Shown one piece after another: positions 1-5,037 of a DNA stretch of 5,130 nucleotides (positions within the stretch are counted from its first letter, which is position 1; every line of letters begins with the position of its first letter). The DNA comes from Verrucomicrobiota bacterium (GTDB lineage: Bacteria; Verrucomicrobiota; Verrucomicrobiia; Limisphaerales; JADLHS01). The stretch is taken from positions 1-5,130 of the forward strand of contig JANYBF010000113.1 in NCBI GenBank assembly GCA_025360895.1, read 5' to 3'. The notes below the pieces were generated by a model. It searched no databases and was not told where the DNA came from. It was given only the letters and a program-made list of their open reading frames with translations. The position numbers and the translations under genes are program-made.

Positions 1-159
1 GGATTCAATCCGCCGTTGGCGAATGGCCCGGCGCACGCTTTCAACGTGCCAGGCCCAACGGCTCGCGATCTGGTGGGGGGTGAAGAATTTGCTGCCATCC
101 GTGCGGTGCGGCCTCACGGTGGCCACGCCGCCGCCCATCGGTTCGGTTACTTTTATCAT
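1..159 (-). CDS. Partial helix-turn-helix protein, excisionase/HTH_17-like (3' end cut by window edge)
   Basis: The first 53 codons of a minus-strand gene run off the left edge with no stop. I chose the ATG at 159-157 because a GGAG ribosome-binding site lies 8 nt upstream (171-168). A second in-frame ATG is codon 8. Residues 24-53 read KFFTPHQIASRWAWHVESVR and onward, ending in RRAIRQRRIES. This fits the layout of small MerR-like/HTH_17 domains found in phage and island excisionases: an aromatic/Thr-Pro start, Q/E-x-A at the first helix, then V-x-R-x-I-R with a basic wing. In such elements these proteins bind DNA and often direct excision or control the integrase. It lies 141 bp downstream of the integrase/unknown-protein pair on the same strand, which supports a recombination-directionality or regulatory role, but that is inference. 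The domain is short and half the gene is missing, so a plain transcriptional regulator or a longer HTH-containing protein is equally possible. Confidence 0.55.
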   Translation of the reverse strand, partial: MIKVTEPMGGGVATVRPHRTDGSKFFTPHQIASRWAWHVESVRRAIRQRRIES

Positions 160-167
160 TTGTTTTA

Positions 168-171
168 CTCC
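168..171 (-). promoter_or_regulatory. Ribosome-binding site for the helix-turn-helix ORF
   Basis: The minus strand reads GGAG, then 8 nt (TAAAACAA), then ATG at 159-157. This is a good Shine-Dalgarno match at normal spacing and the main reason for preferring this start. No convincing promoter or terminator is visible in the 141-bp gap (160-300). That gap holds only a 5-bp inverted repeat, TCAAC-N5-GTTGA, at 200-214. Confidence 0.5.
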
Positions 172-300
172 GGCTCATCGCGGCAACATGCAACGAAGAT
201 CAACGTGAAGTTGACACGTCGAACCTGACGCAAACGGGGCAAGCGAACCAGTTGCCAATGGTCACGATTCGAGAGGGCGAAACGCGACGATTAGGCCGGG

Positions 301-1386
301 CTATGTGGAAACGGCTTTGAGGATGTCACCAAAGACTGGTGCAGGTGAGAGCAAAGACATTGAAGGGGTGATCCGACTCGCATCACTCGTGGCAGGGCCG
401 CGTTTCACACCTAGCGCTAGACCATGACGAGAGGACCACTGTTTGAAACTGGTGCGGGGACAATCAATGCCCTTCTCGCCCGCTGCGTTTTGAATATCGC
501 CCCATTGCCAGCCATATTGTGCGTGCTCAAAGATCGGGCGATTCTCTAATAACCACACCAGCAGGGCAGCGTAAGGTTCTTTTCCGTGGCGAGTCTTGAG
601 ACTCATCGCGTAAAACTCCGCTCGCTTTAACCGGCCCAGGTTAGGAAGTTCGTCGCGCAGGAATGTCGAGAGGCGTTCATTACTGCAAATACCGAGGGCG
701 TCAAGTCGGGCCAAAAAAAGGTGGCGCGGAACATCGTTAGGCGGGTGCGGTATGCCAAGGGCGCGCTCAGCCAAAGGGAGGGGTTTGCCGGTGCGGAGGC
801 CGGGAATTTTGAAGATCAGTTCGGATAAGGCCGCGAGCGCTTGCTCGCGGGCGGCGGTGTATGCCGCGTAGCGAGCCTCAAGCAGGGCGATGTCCGTCAA
901 CACCGGGGCCGCGAGTTCCAAGAATCCGGGTCGCGCCAACCGCAATTCATTTGCCGCGCGGAATATCGCGACGCGCCCGGAGGCTTGGTTGTCTGCTTCG
1001 GCAAAAGCCCATTGTCGAGTCACAAGGGCTTGGTGAAGGTCAACCGTTGACTTGAAGAAATTCGTAAGTCTAGCCCACTGACAAACCCGGTTAAACGCCT
1101 GACGATATTCCTGACTGTTGAGCGGCAAAAAGCTGAACCGCTTACGCAGTCGTTTTGCTTGAGTGCTGAGTTTTGGATCGGGGTGCGGCTGCTCGCGCTC
1201 ATCGAAAGTCAGAATCCAACTTTTCTCCTCCGGGAGCATGTCGTCGGGCAAGGCGTTCCAAGGAGGCCAAATGCGGGCGAGTTGGTCGTTGGTGGCAGGT
1301 TTCGCCGCCAAGTCATCCCTTTGTCGGAAGATGGCCTGAACCTTCTTATTGACGCCGTAGGCGATTTTCGCCGCGCGTTTGATCAT
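301..1386 (-). CDS. Protein of unknown function translationally coupled to the integrase (361 aa)
   Basis: I do not recognise a named family. The 361-residue product has no signal peptide or membrane segment and looks like a soluble, mostly helical, basic protein. The N-terminal 30 residues are rich in Lys and Arg. A basic stretch lies at 73-84 (LSTQAKRLRKRF). Residues 135-195 form an Ala/Leu/Arg-rich helical stretch. Residues 290-323 (QYGWQWGDIQNAAGEKGIDC, then PRTSFKQWSSRHG) resemble a helix-turn-helix that could bind DNA. The ATG overlaps the integrase stop as ATGA, and GAAGG sits 4 nt before the start, so translation is probably coupled to the integrase. An accessory role in integration, excision or control of the element is the natural inference. 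Alternatives are a cargo gene or a replication or transfer accessory protein. That the frame is coding is secure, as it is long, uninterrupted and tightly packed against the integrase. The function is not. Confidence 0.85.
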   Translation of the reverse strand: MIKRAAKIAYGVNKKVQAIFRQRDDLAAKPATNDQLARIWPPWNALPDDMLPEEKSWILTFDEREQPHPDPKLSTQAKRLRKRFSFLPLNSQEYRQAFNRVCQWARLTNFFKSTVDLHQALVTRQWAFAEADNQASGRVAIFRAANELRLARPGFLELAAPVLTDIALLEARYAAYTAAREQALAALSELIFKIPGLRTGKPLPLAERALGIPHPPNDVPRHLFLARLDALGICSNERLSTFLRDELPNLGRLKRAEFYAMSLKTRHGKEPYAALLVWLLENRPIFEHAQYGWQWGDIQNAAGEKGIDCPRTSFKQWSSRHGLALGVKRGPATSDASRITPSMSLLSPAPVFGDILKAVST

Positions 1387-2834
1387 GCGGCCTTCAAAGC
1401 TGGCGGGTCGTTTGGTTTGGCTACTTTGATGGTTGTGTCGAGGAACTTGCCCAAGCCGACGTTGATGCGGGCCTTCTGGTCCGCATAGTGTCGCGCGGTT
1501 GTCGTGATGTCGGAATGACGCAAAAATCTCGACGCGGCGTAGATGCCTTGTTCGGTAGCGATGACGGCACCGACCTCTTTGCGGAGTTCATGCAACGGTT
1601 TGTTTGCCTGAATGCCTTTCGCACGCAGCCAAGTGTTGAGCCGGCCAAAGGTATCCTCGGCGCGGTAATAAGGCCGCAGCGAATCGGGTTGCGGTTCGCG
1701 GGGGCTTTGGAGAATGAACTGGGACCACGGCGCGGCCCGAGTCGTTGGGGCGGGCATAAAGGCGCGGAGTTCAGCCATCACTTCAGGGTCAACGGTGATG
1801 TCGGCGGCGGAATCGCGGGTCTTAAGATGGAGCCATTCGGTTTCTTGGAGACGCAGGATGCTGGCGTCGAAGTCCAGCATACGCCACTCGGCGGAATCAA
1901 TTTCAGCTTTGCGCATCCCGGCGAATAGGCCGAGCAAAAATGCTTTGTAGGTTTCGGGGTCAGCGCGGCGGAGCTCGGTCTTGGCGGCGGCGATGAGGGA
2001 TTGCACGTTGATTTTGGAGACGTATTTCTGCGAGCCGGATTCTTCCAGTTCAACGCCATGGAAGGGCAGGGGAGTGGGAAGTTTCAAGCTGGCAATTTCG
2101 CGGACCACTGCGGGGGTAAAAAGCGAACGGGCGCAACGGATGTAAGAATTAACGGTGCGCCGGGCCGAAGCTAACGCGGCGGGTGCGTGGCCCGCGCCGG
2201 CAACGCGGTCGCGCTTCCAACGGTTCAAGACCTCAGCGGTGAGACGTTCGAGGCGAACTTCGTCAACGCGCCCGGCCCAAGCCTGGTGGCCCCCGGTGCG
2301 GTAATCGTATTTGCTTTCGCCCTTCTTGAGCCGAATGTCGAGCGCTTCGGCAGTGACGGTGCGAAGGCATCGGCGGTAATTGTCAAACGTGCGAGCCCGC
2401 AACCGGCGGGTGCGATCCACTGCGGCGAGAAAATCACCTACCGTTACGTGGAGCTTGGGCTGGCCCTCGGCATCTGGTTTGAATTTGGCGCGGGTAGCCT
2501 GCCAGCCATTGGCTTTGAGAAAGCGGAACACGTCGAGGGCTTGGACGGCGGCAGCCTGACGGTTGGTGGTATCGAAACGAAATTCCTCCCGTTCGCCCAA
2601 GTGCTGAATTCGCACGGCGAGCCTGCCGATTTCAACCCCCCCAGACTTCGGGGTGTAAAGGCGCTTTTCCCAGCGCTTGGAGTGATCCGCTGCGAGGTTT
2701 GCCCACCGGCCCGCCCAGGCAACGTGCTTTGCAGTGGACTGGGGCGATAAGTTATCCGCTGCCACTTTGCTGCCACTTTGAAGGTTGCGGTTGGTTGTGG
2801 TGCTGGTTGTGTCGGGTTTAGTGGTGATGCTCAT
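1383..2834 (-). CDS. Tyrosine recombinase/integrase of an integrated element
   Basis: A site-specific DNA recombinase of the phage-integrase (tyrosine recombinase) family, 483 residues, within the usual size range for island integrases. It carries out strand exchange between element and chromosomal att sites through a 3'-phosphotyrosine intermediate. The catalytic set is complete: Arg308 in LFAGMRKAEI, Lys338 in WLHLKTRDS, His415 and Arg418 in LHELRKEVGA, His440 in FLRHSDITTTARHYA, and the nucleophile Tyr450. Residues 128-240 look like the SAM-like core-binding domain (VTVGDFLAAVDR onward). The Thr/Ser-rich N-terminus plus residues 50-110 probably form an arm-binding region. The gene starts 87 bp from a tRNA 3' fragment and reads away from it, the usual arrangement for an integrase beside its att site. 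AAGG lies 3 nt before the ATG, a rather short spacing. The stop overlaps the next gene by 4 nt. Nothing suggests inactivation. Confidence 0.95.
   Translation of the reverse strand: MSITTKPDTTSTTTNRNLQSGSKVAADNLSPQSTAKHVAWAGRWANLAADHSKRWEKRLYTPKSGGVEIGRLAVRIQHLGEREEFRFDTTNRQAAAVQALDVFRFLKANGWQATRAKFKPDAEGQPKLHVTVGDFLAAVDRTRRLRARTFDNYRRCLRTVTAEALDIRLKKGESKYDYRTGGHQAWAGRVDEVRLERLTAEVLNRWKRDRVAGAGHAPAALASARRTVNSYIRCARSLFTPAVVREIASLKLPTPLPFHGVELEESGSQKYVSKINVQSLIAAAKTELRRADPETYKAFLLGLFAGMRKAEIDSAEWRMLDFDASILRLQETEWLHLKTRDSAADITVDPEVMAELRAFMPAPTTRAAPWSQFILQSPREPQPDSLRPYYRAEDTFGRLNTWLRAKGIQANKPLHELRKEVGAVIATEQGIYAASRFLRHSDITTTARHYADQKARINVGLGKFLDTTIKVAKPNDPPALKAA
1391..1395 (-). promoter_or_regulatory. 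Ribosome-binding site inside the integrase 3' end
   Basis: GAAGG on the minus strand lies 4 nt upstream of the 361-aa ORF start (1386) and within the last codons of the integrase. Together with the 4-nt ATGA overlap it fixes this start and indicates termination-reinitiation coupling between the two genes. Confidence 0.5.
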
Positions 2835-2884
2835 AAACCTTGATATGATTGGCTCTAGTGCGTGTTATTGTTGCTACCGGACAC

Positions 2885-2913
2885 ACTCTGACGCAACACT
2901 GCAAAACTGTCAA
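2885..2913 (-). promoter_or_regulatory. Candidate integrase promoter beside the att site
   Basis: The minus strand has a perfect -35 hexamer TTGACA at 2913-2908. Seventeen nt further on, the -10 position holds CAGAGT (2890-2885), a poor match to TATAAT. The location is right for integrase transcription, 51 nt upstream of the ATG, and it places the promoter just inside the element next to the tRNA remnant. The weak -10 keeps this tentative. Confidence 0.2.
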
Positions 2914-2922
2914 GGACGCAAC
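2890..2922 (+). repeat. GACGCAAC direct repeat next to the att core
   Basis: GACGCAAC occurs at 2890-2897 and again at 2915-2922, a 25-nt period. The second copy runs straight into the tRNA anticodon-loop sequence. A near copy, GACGCAAA, lies at 227-234. Short directly repeated motifs beside the crossover core are typical of integrase or excisionase binding sites, so this pair is a candidate. Two 8-nt copies could also be chance. Confidence 0.3.
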
Positions 2923-2966
2923 TACGGATCAGCAGGTTGTAGGTTCAACTCCTGCTGGGTGCACCA
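2922..2966 (+). other. att junction: displaced 3' part of a tRNA, probably tRNA-Arg(ACG)
   Basis: These 45 nt read as the 3' part of a tRNA: a seven-base anticodon loop CTACGGA (2922-2928; U33 then ACG, giving Arg), the 3' anticodon strand TCAGC (2929-2933), variable loop AGGTT, T-arm GTAGG-TTCAACT-CCTGC (2939-2955, one G-T pair), 3' acceptor strand TGGGTGC, discriminator A and an encoded CCA. No matching 5' half (GCTGA before the loop, GCACCCA acceptor) lies upstream, where the sequence is unrelated. So this is not a working tRNA gene. Tyrosine recombinases often use tRNA 3' ends as attB and leave a partial copy at the far end of the element. The missing 5' half places the element on the left and the chromosome on the right. 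The core may start at the anticodon loop, where the match to a tRNA begins. Confidence 0.75.
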
Positions 2967-3106
2967 GTTGTTTTCCAAAGGTTCTAGCCGGTTTTTAACT
3001 CCCCTAATTCGATTTGTACTGGGGGGCAACAAGAGGCGGTTGTTGAAGCGCGCATCATGAATGACAGGTAGGCTCATCTAAGCGAGAACGAGTTTTGGCA
3101 ACGGTA

Positions 3107-3118
3107 GAACATTTGTTC
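3107..3118. promoter_or_regulatory. GAAC-N4-GTTC dyad, LexA-box-like
   Basis: GAACATTTGTTC is an imperfect 12-bp palindrome (perfect 5-bp arms) that fits GAAC-N4-GTTC, the LexA operator form known from Bacillota and Actinobacteria. It lies 211 bp upstream of the HPr start with no DNA-repair gene beside it. The function is doubtful, and whether this organism's LexA uses this motif is unknown. Confidence 0.2.
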
Positions 3119-3151
3119 ATGGTTGGTCTCGCCAAAGGGAAACTCCGACCA

Positions 3152-3176
3152 CCTTTCGGGAAGCGCCTTCCAAAGG
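3152..3176 (+). other. Bulged hairpin in the intergenic stretch
   Basis: CCTTT (3152-3156) and GGAAG (3159-3163) pair with CTTCC (3167-3171) and AAAGG (3172-3176). This gives a 10-bp stem with a 2-nt CG bulge and a CGC triloop. There is no following T-run, so it is not a standard intrinsic terminator. It could be part of a leader or small RNA, or chance. Confidence 0.3.
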
Positions 3177-3329
3177 GCTGGAGTCCAGCAAAACACTTTA
3201 CGAAGAAGCCGTCACCGAGACTGCGAAGACAAACGCAACGAATGCTGACCGAGTGAGGTAGCTGGTTGCCGTTCCCGACTGCGTAAGAAAACTTTTGAAT
3301 AGATCAGCCCGGTCACTGTCTGAAGCCAC

Positions 3330-3623
3330 ATGAAGCTAACTCAGGTTCGTATCCCATGGGAAAAGGGATTGCATTTGCGTCCGGCCTCCCAGTTGGTCCG
3401 CCTCGCCAAGGCGTCCAAGTCCGTGATCTGCCTTCGAGTGGGAGAAAAAGTGGCCGATGCCCGGAGTATCCTCGCCATCCTGCTCCTGTGCGCTGTCGCC
3501 GGGATGGTCGTTGACGTGGAGATCACCGGGGAAGACGAGGACGCCGTTCTGACATCCGTTACCAGCGTATTTAGTCAAGACGCGCAAGGCGACAATTTCA
3601 ACCAAGGCGATTCTGCTGTCTGA
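3330..3623 (+). CDS. HPr-family phosphocarrier protein
   Basis: HPr is the small cytoplasmic protein of the phosphotransferase system. It takes phosphate from enzyme I on a histidine and passes it to EIIA domains. Where HPr kinase exists, phosphorylation of a serine makes it a regulator. This 97-residue product matches along its length. His15 sits in GLHLRPAS (family consensus GLHARPA) with Arg17 and Pro18. The serine motif is ADARSILAILLL with Ser46, at the classical positions 15 and 46. The closing strand and helix follow (DVEITGEDEDAVLTSVTSVF, residues 61-80). A C-terminal tail of about 15 residues, DAQGDNFNQGDSAV, makes it slightly longer than the usual 85-90. No enzyme I, EII or HPr-kinase gene is next to it, so a regulatory or nitrogen-type PTS role cannot be separated from sugar transport. 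The ribosome-binding site is poor. I leave the symbol blank because ptsH and the npr/ptsO type cannot be told apart here. Confidence 0.9.
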   Translation: MKLTQVRIPWEKGLHLRPASQLVRLAKASKSVICLRVGEKVADARSILAILLLCAVAGMVVDVEITGEDEDAVLTSVTSVFSQDAQGDNFNQGDSAV

Positions 3624-3676
3624 ATCTTGCATGATAAAAATCCAACGGCTCGTGCATCGCCCGAAAAACCTAACGC

Positions 3677-3931
3677 GTGAAATTTAGAACCTCATCACCG
3701 GTGATTCGCAAAGGCGCGGTTGTTAAGCGAGGCGAGGTCGCTGGACACCCAAAGCACCGGAGAAGTGTCCCGACGAAAAGGCGAACCCATGGGGGCCATT
3801 CACTGGAGCAGCCGGTTCTATCATCCGAGACCACGGATCCATGTGAAATTTGCGGCACTGCCGTGGAACGAGGACGAATTCATCATCACATGGTGCGATT
3901 TCACGGCGCTCGCAAAGCCGGACGGAATTAG
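3677..3931 (+). CDS. Possible small basic protein with a C2H2-type zinc-finger motif
   Basis: This 84-codon frame opens with GTG after a TAA at 3671-3673. GTG at 3701 (codon 9) is an alternative start. Neither has a good ribosome-binding site. The first 50 residues are basic and without motif. Residues 56-76 read CEICGTAVERGRIHHHMVRF followed by H, that is Cys56-x2-Cys59-x11-His71-x4-His76 and then Gly. This resembles the single zinc-binding knuckles of small bacterial C2H2-like proteins (C-P-x-C-G-x-x-V-x-x-x-R-x-x-x-H-x-x-x-x-H-G). A nucleic-acid or protein-binding role would be usual for such a fold. Codon third positions are less GC-biased than in the clear genes. Another plus-strand frame overlaps it (57 codons, ATG at 3789), so the coding status is uncertain. 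The N-terminal part may not belong to the native protein. Confidence 0.4.
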   Translation: MKFRTSSPVIRKGAVVKRGEVAGHPKHRRSVPTKRRTHGGHSLEQPVLSSETTDPCEICGTAVERGRIHHHMVRFHGARKAGRN

Positions 3932-4133
3932 TCTTCGGGTTGCCGCGAGTTGGAGGTAGTTCTCCCCGGCCGGCGGCACATCGGTCCACCACCAAGATTC
4001 CGCAGAAGTTGACGCAGTTCGACTTCCCCACTCAAATCGCGTGTGCTGAACATGGCAGCATCGTCCCAAGTCTCCTCTACGGGTGTTGGGGTTGCTTTGA
4101 AAAAAAACACTGCAGGGTGCTGATCCGGAGCGT
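3932..4133. other. Gap with no convincing gene, left of the insertion sequence
   Basis: Several short frames are open on both strands, including a minus-strand one ending at 3928 and a plus-strand one with ATG at 4054, but none has a recognisable motif or a ribosome-binding site. A run of eight A residues lies at 4100-4107. The stretch may contain the decayed end of a gene interrupted by the insertion sequence. Confidence 0.35.
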
Positions 4134-4135
4134 TA

Positions 4136-4159
4136 TAGGATTTCACATTGCCATTGGCA
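4136..4159 (+). repeat. Left terminal inverted repeat of the IS630 element
   Basis: It begins TAGGATTTCACATTGCC and ends TTGGCA. It matches the inverted right end at 17 of 24 positions, including the outermost TAG, ATTT, ACA and the inner GGCA. The flanking TA is at 4134-4135. Confidence 0.75.
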
Positions 4160-4181
4160 GCATAACTGGTAGAGTGCGGGC

Positions 4182-4643
4182 ATGAAAGCCTACACGATGG
4201 ATTTGCGCGAACGGGTGGTGAAGTTTGTGCAGGGCGGCGGCACGCGGGCCGAGGCTGCCAAGCGTTTCGCCCTGGGCATCCGCTCGGTTTACCGCTACCT
4301 CGCCGCCGCCAAGACGGACACGCTGGCCCCCAAGACCAGTTGGGGTGGCTGGCGCAAGCTCGACCCCGCCAAGCTCCAAGCCCACGTCAAAAAGCAGCCC
4401 GACGCCACCCTCCACGAAATCAAGGCCGTCTTTAACGTCAGCCACAACGCGGTGTGGGTCGCGCTCCGGCAGCTGGGCCTCACTCTAGGGAAAACTCGTA
4501 AAATACCGGGAACAGAACGAGGTGCAGCGGTGGCTCTTCCGGCGCGAGGTGGAAAAACTGGTCCCCGGCCGCGTGTATTACCTCGACGAGTGCGGGGTGG
4601 ATCACCGGCTGTATCGCGAACACGGTCGCGCCCCCAGCAGTGA
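4182..4643 (+). CDS. IS630 transposase, N-terminal (helix-turn-helix) half, frame-disrupted
   Basis: This is the zero-frame part of the transposase. Residues 1-107 are homologous-looking: MKAYTMDLRERVV at the start, then a helix-turn-helix (GGGTRAEAAKRFALGIRSVY, residues 19-38) and a second DNA-binding segment at about 64-100 (KLQAHVKKQPDATLHEIKAV, then VSHNAVWVALRQLGLTL). These domains recognise the element's ends. The true transposase leaves this frame near 4500-4503. There CGT AAA ATA CCG breaks the family pattern, whereas dropping one A gives CGT AAA TAC CGG GAA CAG (R-K-Y-R-E-Q), as expected in IS630 proteins. Everything after residue 107 in this frame, up to the stop at 4643, is out-of-frame sequence. 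The reading is a single-base insertion, or a programmed +1 frameshift with the downstream half. The start is ATG at 4182, 46 bp inside the element, with only a weak purine-rich sequence upstream. Confidence 0.7.
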   Translation: MKAYTMDLRERVVKFVQGGGTRAEAAKRFALGIRSVYRYLAAAKTDTLAPKTSWGGWRKLDPAKLQAHVKKQPDATLHEIKAVFNVSHNAVWVALRQLGLTLGKTRKIPGTERGAAVALPARGGKTGPRPRVLPRRVRGGSPAVSRTRSRPQQ

Positions 4644-5031
4644 GCGGCTGTATCAGGAGGTGCCGGGCAAACACCGTAGGCGCACGAGCGTCATCGCCGC
4701 CAGCCAAGGCGGGAAGCTGGTTGCGCCGCTGACCTTTGAGGGCACCTGCACCACGGAGGTGATGGATGTCTATTTTGCCCAGGTGCTGCTGCCGGCACTG
4801 CCGCGCGGCAGCGTGATGGTCTTGGACAACGCGCGGTTCCACCAGTCGCCGACCACCGCGCAACTGGTGGCCGATGCGGGCTGCGGACTGATGTTCTTGC
4901 CGCCCTACTCGCCGGACCTCAACCCGATTGAACACCTGTGGGCCGCGCTCAAGGCCCGCCTCCGCCCCGGCCTCCCCACCGCCGCCACACCAGCCCTTTT
5001 CATCGGCCAAACATGCCTGTGTTATTGTTAA
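4522..5031 (+). CDS. IS630 transposase, C-terminal DDE catalytic half
   Basis: This is the catalytic half of the same transposase, in the +1 frame relative to the N-terminal half. The frame is open from 4489, and GTG at 4522 is only the first possible start codon. Joined by dropping A4503, the protein is 282 residues. The catalytic triad is Asp135 (YYLDECGVD), Asp215 (VMVLDNARFH) and Glu250 (PDLNPIEHLWAALK). The 34 residues between the second Asp and Glu give the DD34E spacing of IS630. The YSPDLNPIE-LW block and the C-terminal ALFIGQTCLCYC ending are also family-typical, so the C-terminus looks complete. The TAA (5029-5031) lies inside the right inverted repeat. It is unlikely to be made as a separate protein. 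It works only if a ribosome shifts frame or the sequence carries an error. Confidence 0.85.
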   Translation: MQRWLFRREVEKLVPGRVYYLDECGVDHRLYREHGRAPSSERLYQEVPGKHRRRTSVIAASQGGKLVAPLTFEGTCTTEVMDVYFAQVLLPALPRGSVMVLDNARFHQSPTTAQLVADAGCGLMFLPPYSPDLNPIEHLWAALKARLRPGLPTAATPALFIGQTCLCYC

Positions 5032-5037
5032 ATACTA
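5014..5037 (-). repeat. Right terminal inverted repeat of the IS630 element
   Basis: Read on the minus strand from 5037 it begins TAGTATTTAACAATAAC and ends ACAGGCA, pairing with the left end at 17 of 24 positions. It overlaps the last codons and stop of the transposase. The flanking TA is at 5038-5039. Confidence 0.75.

Larger units (their letters stand above)
2967..3329. other. Gap of about 360 bp with no convincing gene
   Basis: This lies between the tRNA remnant and the HPr gene. I see no protein gene I would defend. A very basic 45-codon plus-strand ORF (3119-3256, starting MVGLAKGKLRPPFGKRL) is open but has no ribosome-binding site and no recognisable motif. The stretch contains a GAAC-N4-GTTC dyad (3107-3118), a bulged 10-bp hairpin (3152-3176) and three copies of CCAAAGG (2975-2981, 3132-3138, 3170-3176). 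The HPr promoter should lie in the last 100 bp, but no good -35/-10 pair stands out. Confidence 0.5.
4136..5037 (+). mobile_element. IS630-family insertion sequence, 902 bp, with TA duplication
   Basis: The element is bounded by 24-bp imperfect inverted repeats (17 of 24 positions match), starting TAGGATTT on the left and TAGTATTT on the inverted right end. TA lies just outside both ends (4134-4135 and 5038-5039), as expected for IS630/mariner-type elements, which insert at and duplicate TA. Inside is one transposase with an N-terminal helix-turn-helix and a DD34E catalytic core, split over two frames. The transposase stop codon lies inside the right repeat. Since the ends themselves begin with TA, the exact edge could be placed 2 bp further out. 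Confidence 0.85.

Noticed and set aside
1488..1928. Plus-strand open frame of 146 codons
   Set aside because: It is also antisense to the integrase, with no motif of its own. High GC keeps such frames open.
2187..2750. Plus-strand open frame of 187 codons opposite the integrase
   Set aside because: It is the antisense shadow of the tyrosine recombinase, whose catalytic motifs are complete on the minus strand.
2850..2966. A complete tRNA or the 3' end of tmRNA
   Set aside because: No 5' acceptor or D-arm sequence lies upstream that could pair with TGGGTGC, and the acceptor and anticodon-side layout fits a tRNA fragment, not the tmRNA tRNA-like domain.
3119..3256. 45-codon very basic plus-strand ORF
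   Set aside because: It has no ribosome-binding site, no motif and an odd composition, and it overlaps the hairpin. It is not supportable as a gene.
3694..3705. Perfect 12-bp palindrome ATCACCGGTGAT
   Set aside because: About one 12-bp palindrome is expected by chance in a window of this size, and it is not placed at a clear promoter.
3789..3962. 57-codon plus-strand frame starting MGAIHWSSRFYHPRP
   Set aside because: It has a somewhat better upstream purine stretch and GC third positions than the zinc-finger frame, but no recognisable motif. I kept the Cys/His frame as the better supported reading, with low confidence.
3928..4146. Minus-strand frame reading FFFKATPTPVEETWDDAAMF and onward
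   Set aside because: It looks protein-like but starts inside the insertion sequence's left end, has no ribosome-binding site, and matches no family I know. It may be part of a decayed gene.
4480..5010. Minus-strand open frame of 176 codons
   Set aside because: It is antisense to the IS630 catalytic half, with no protein family features.
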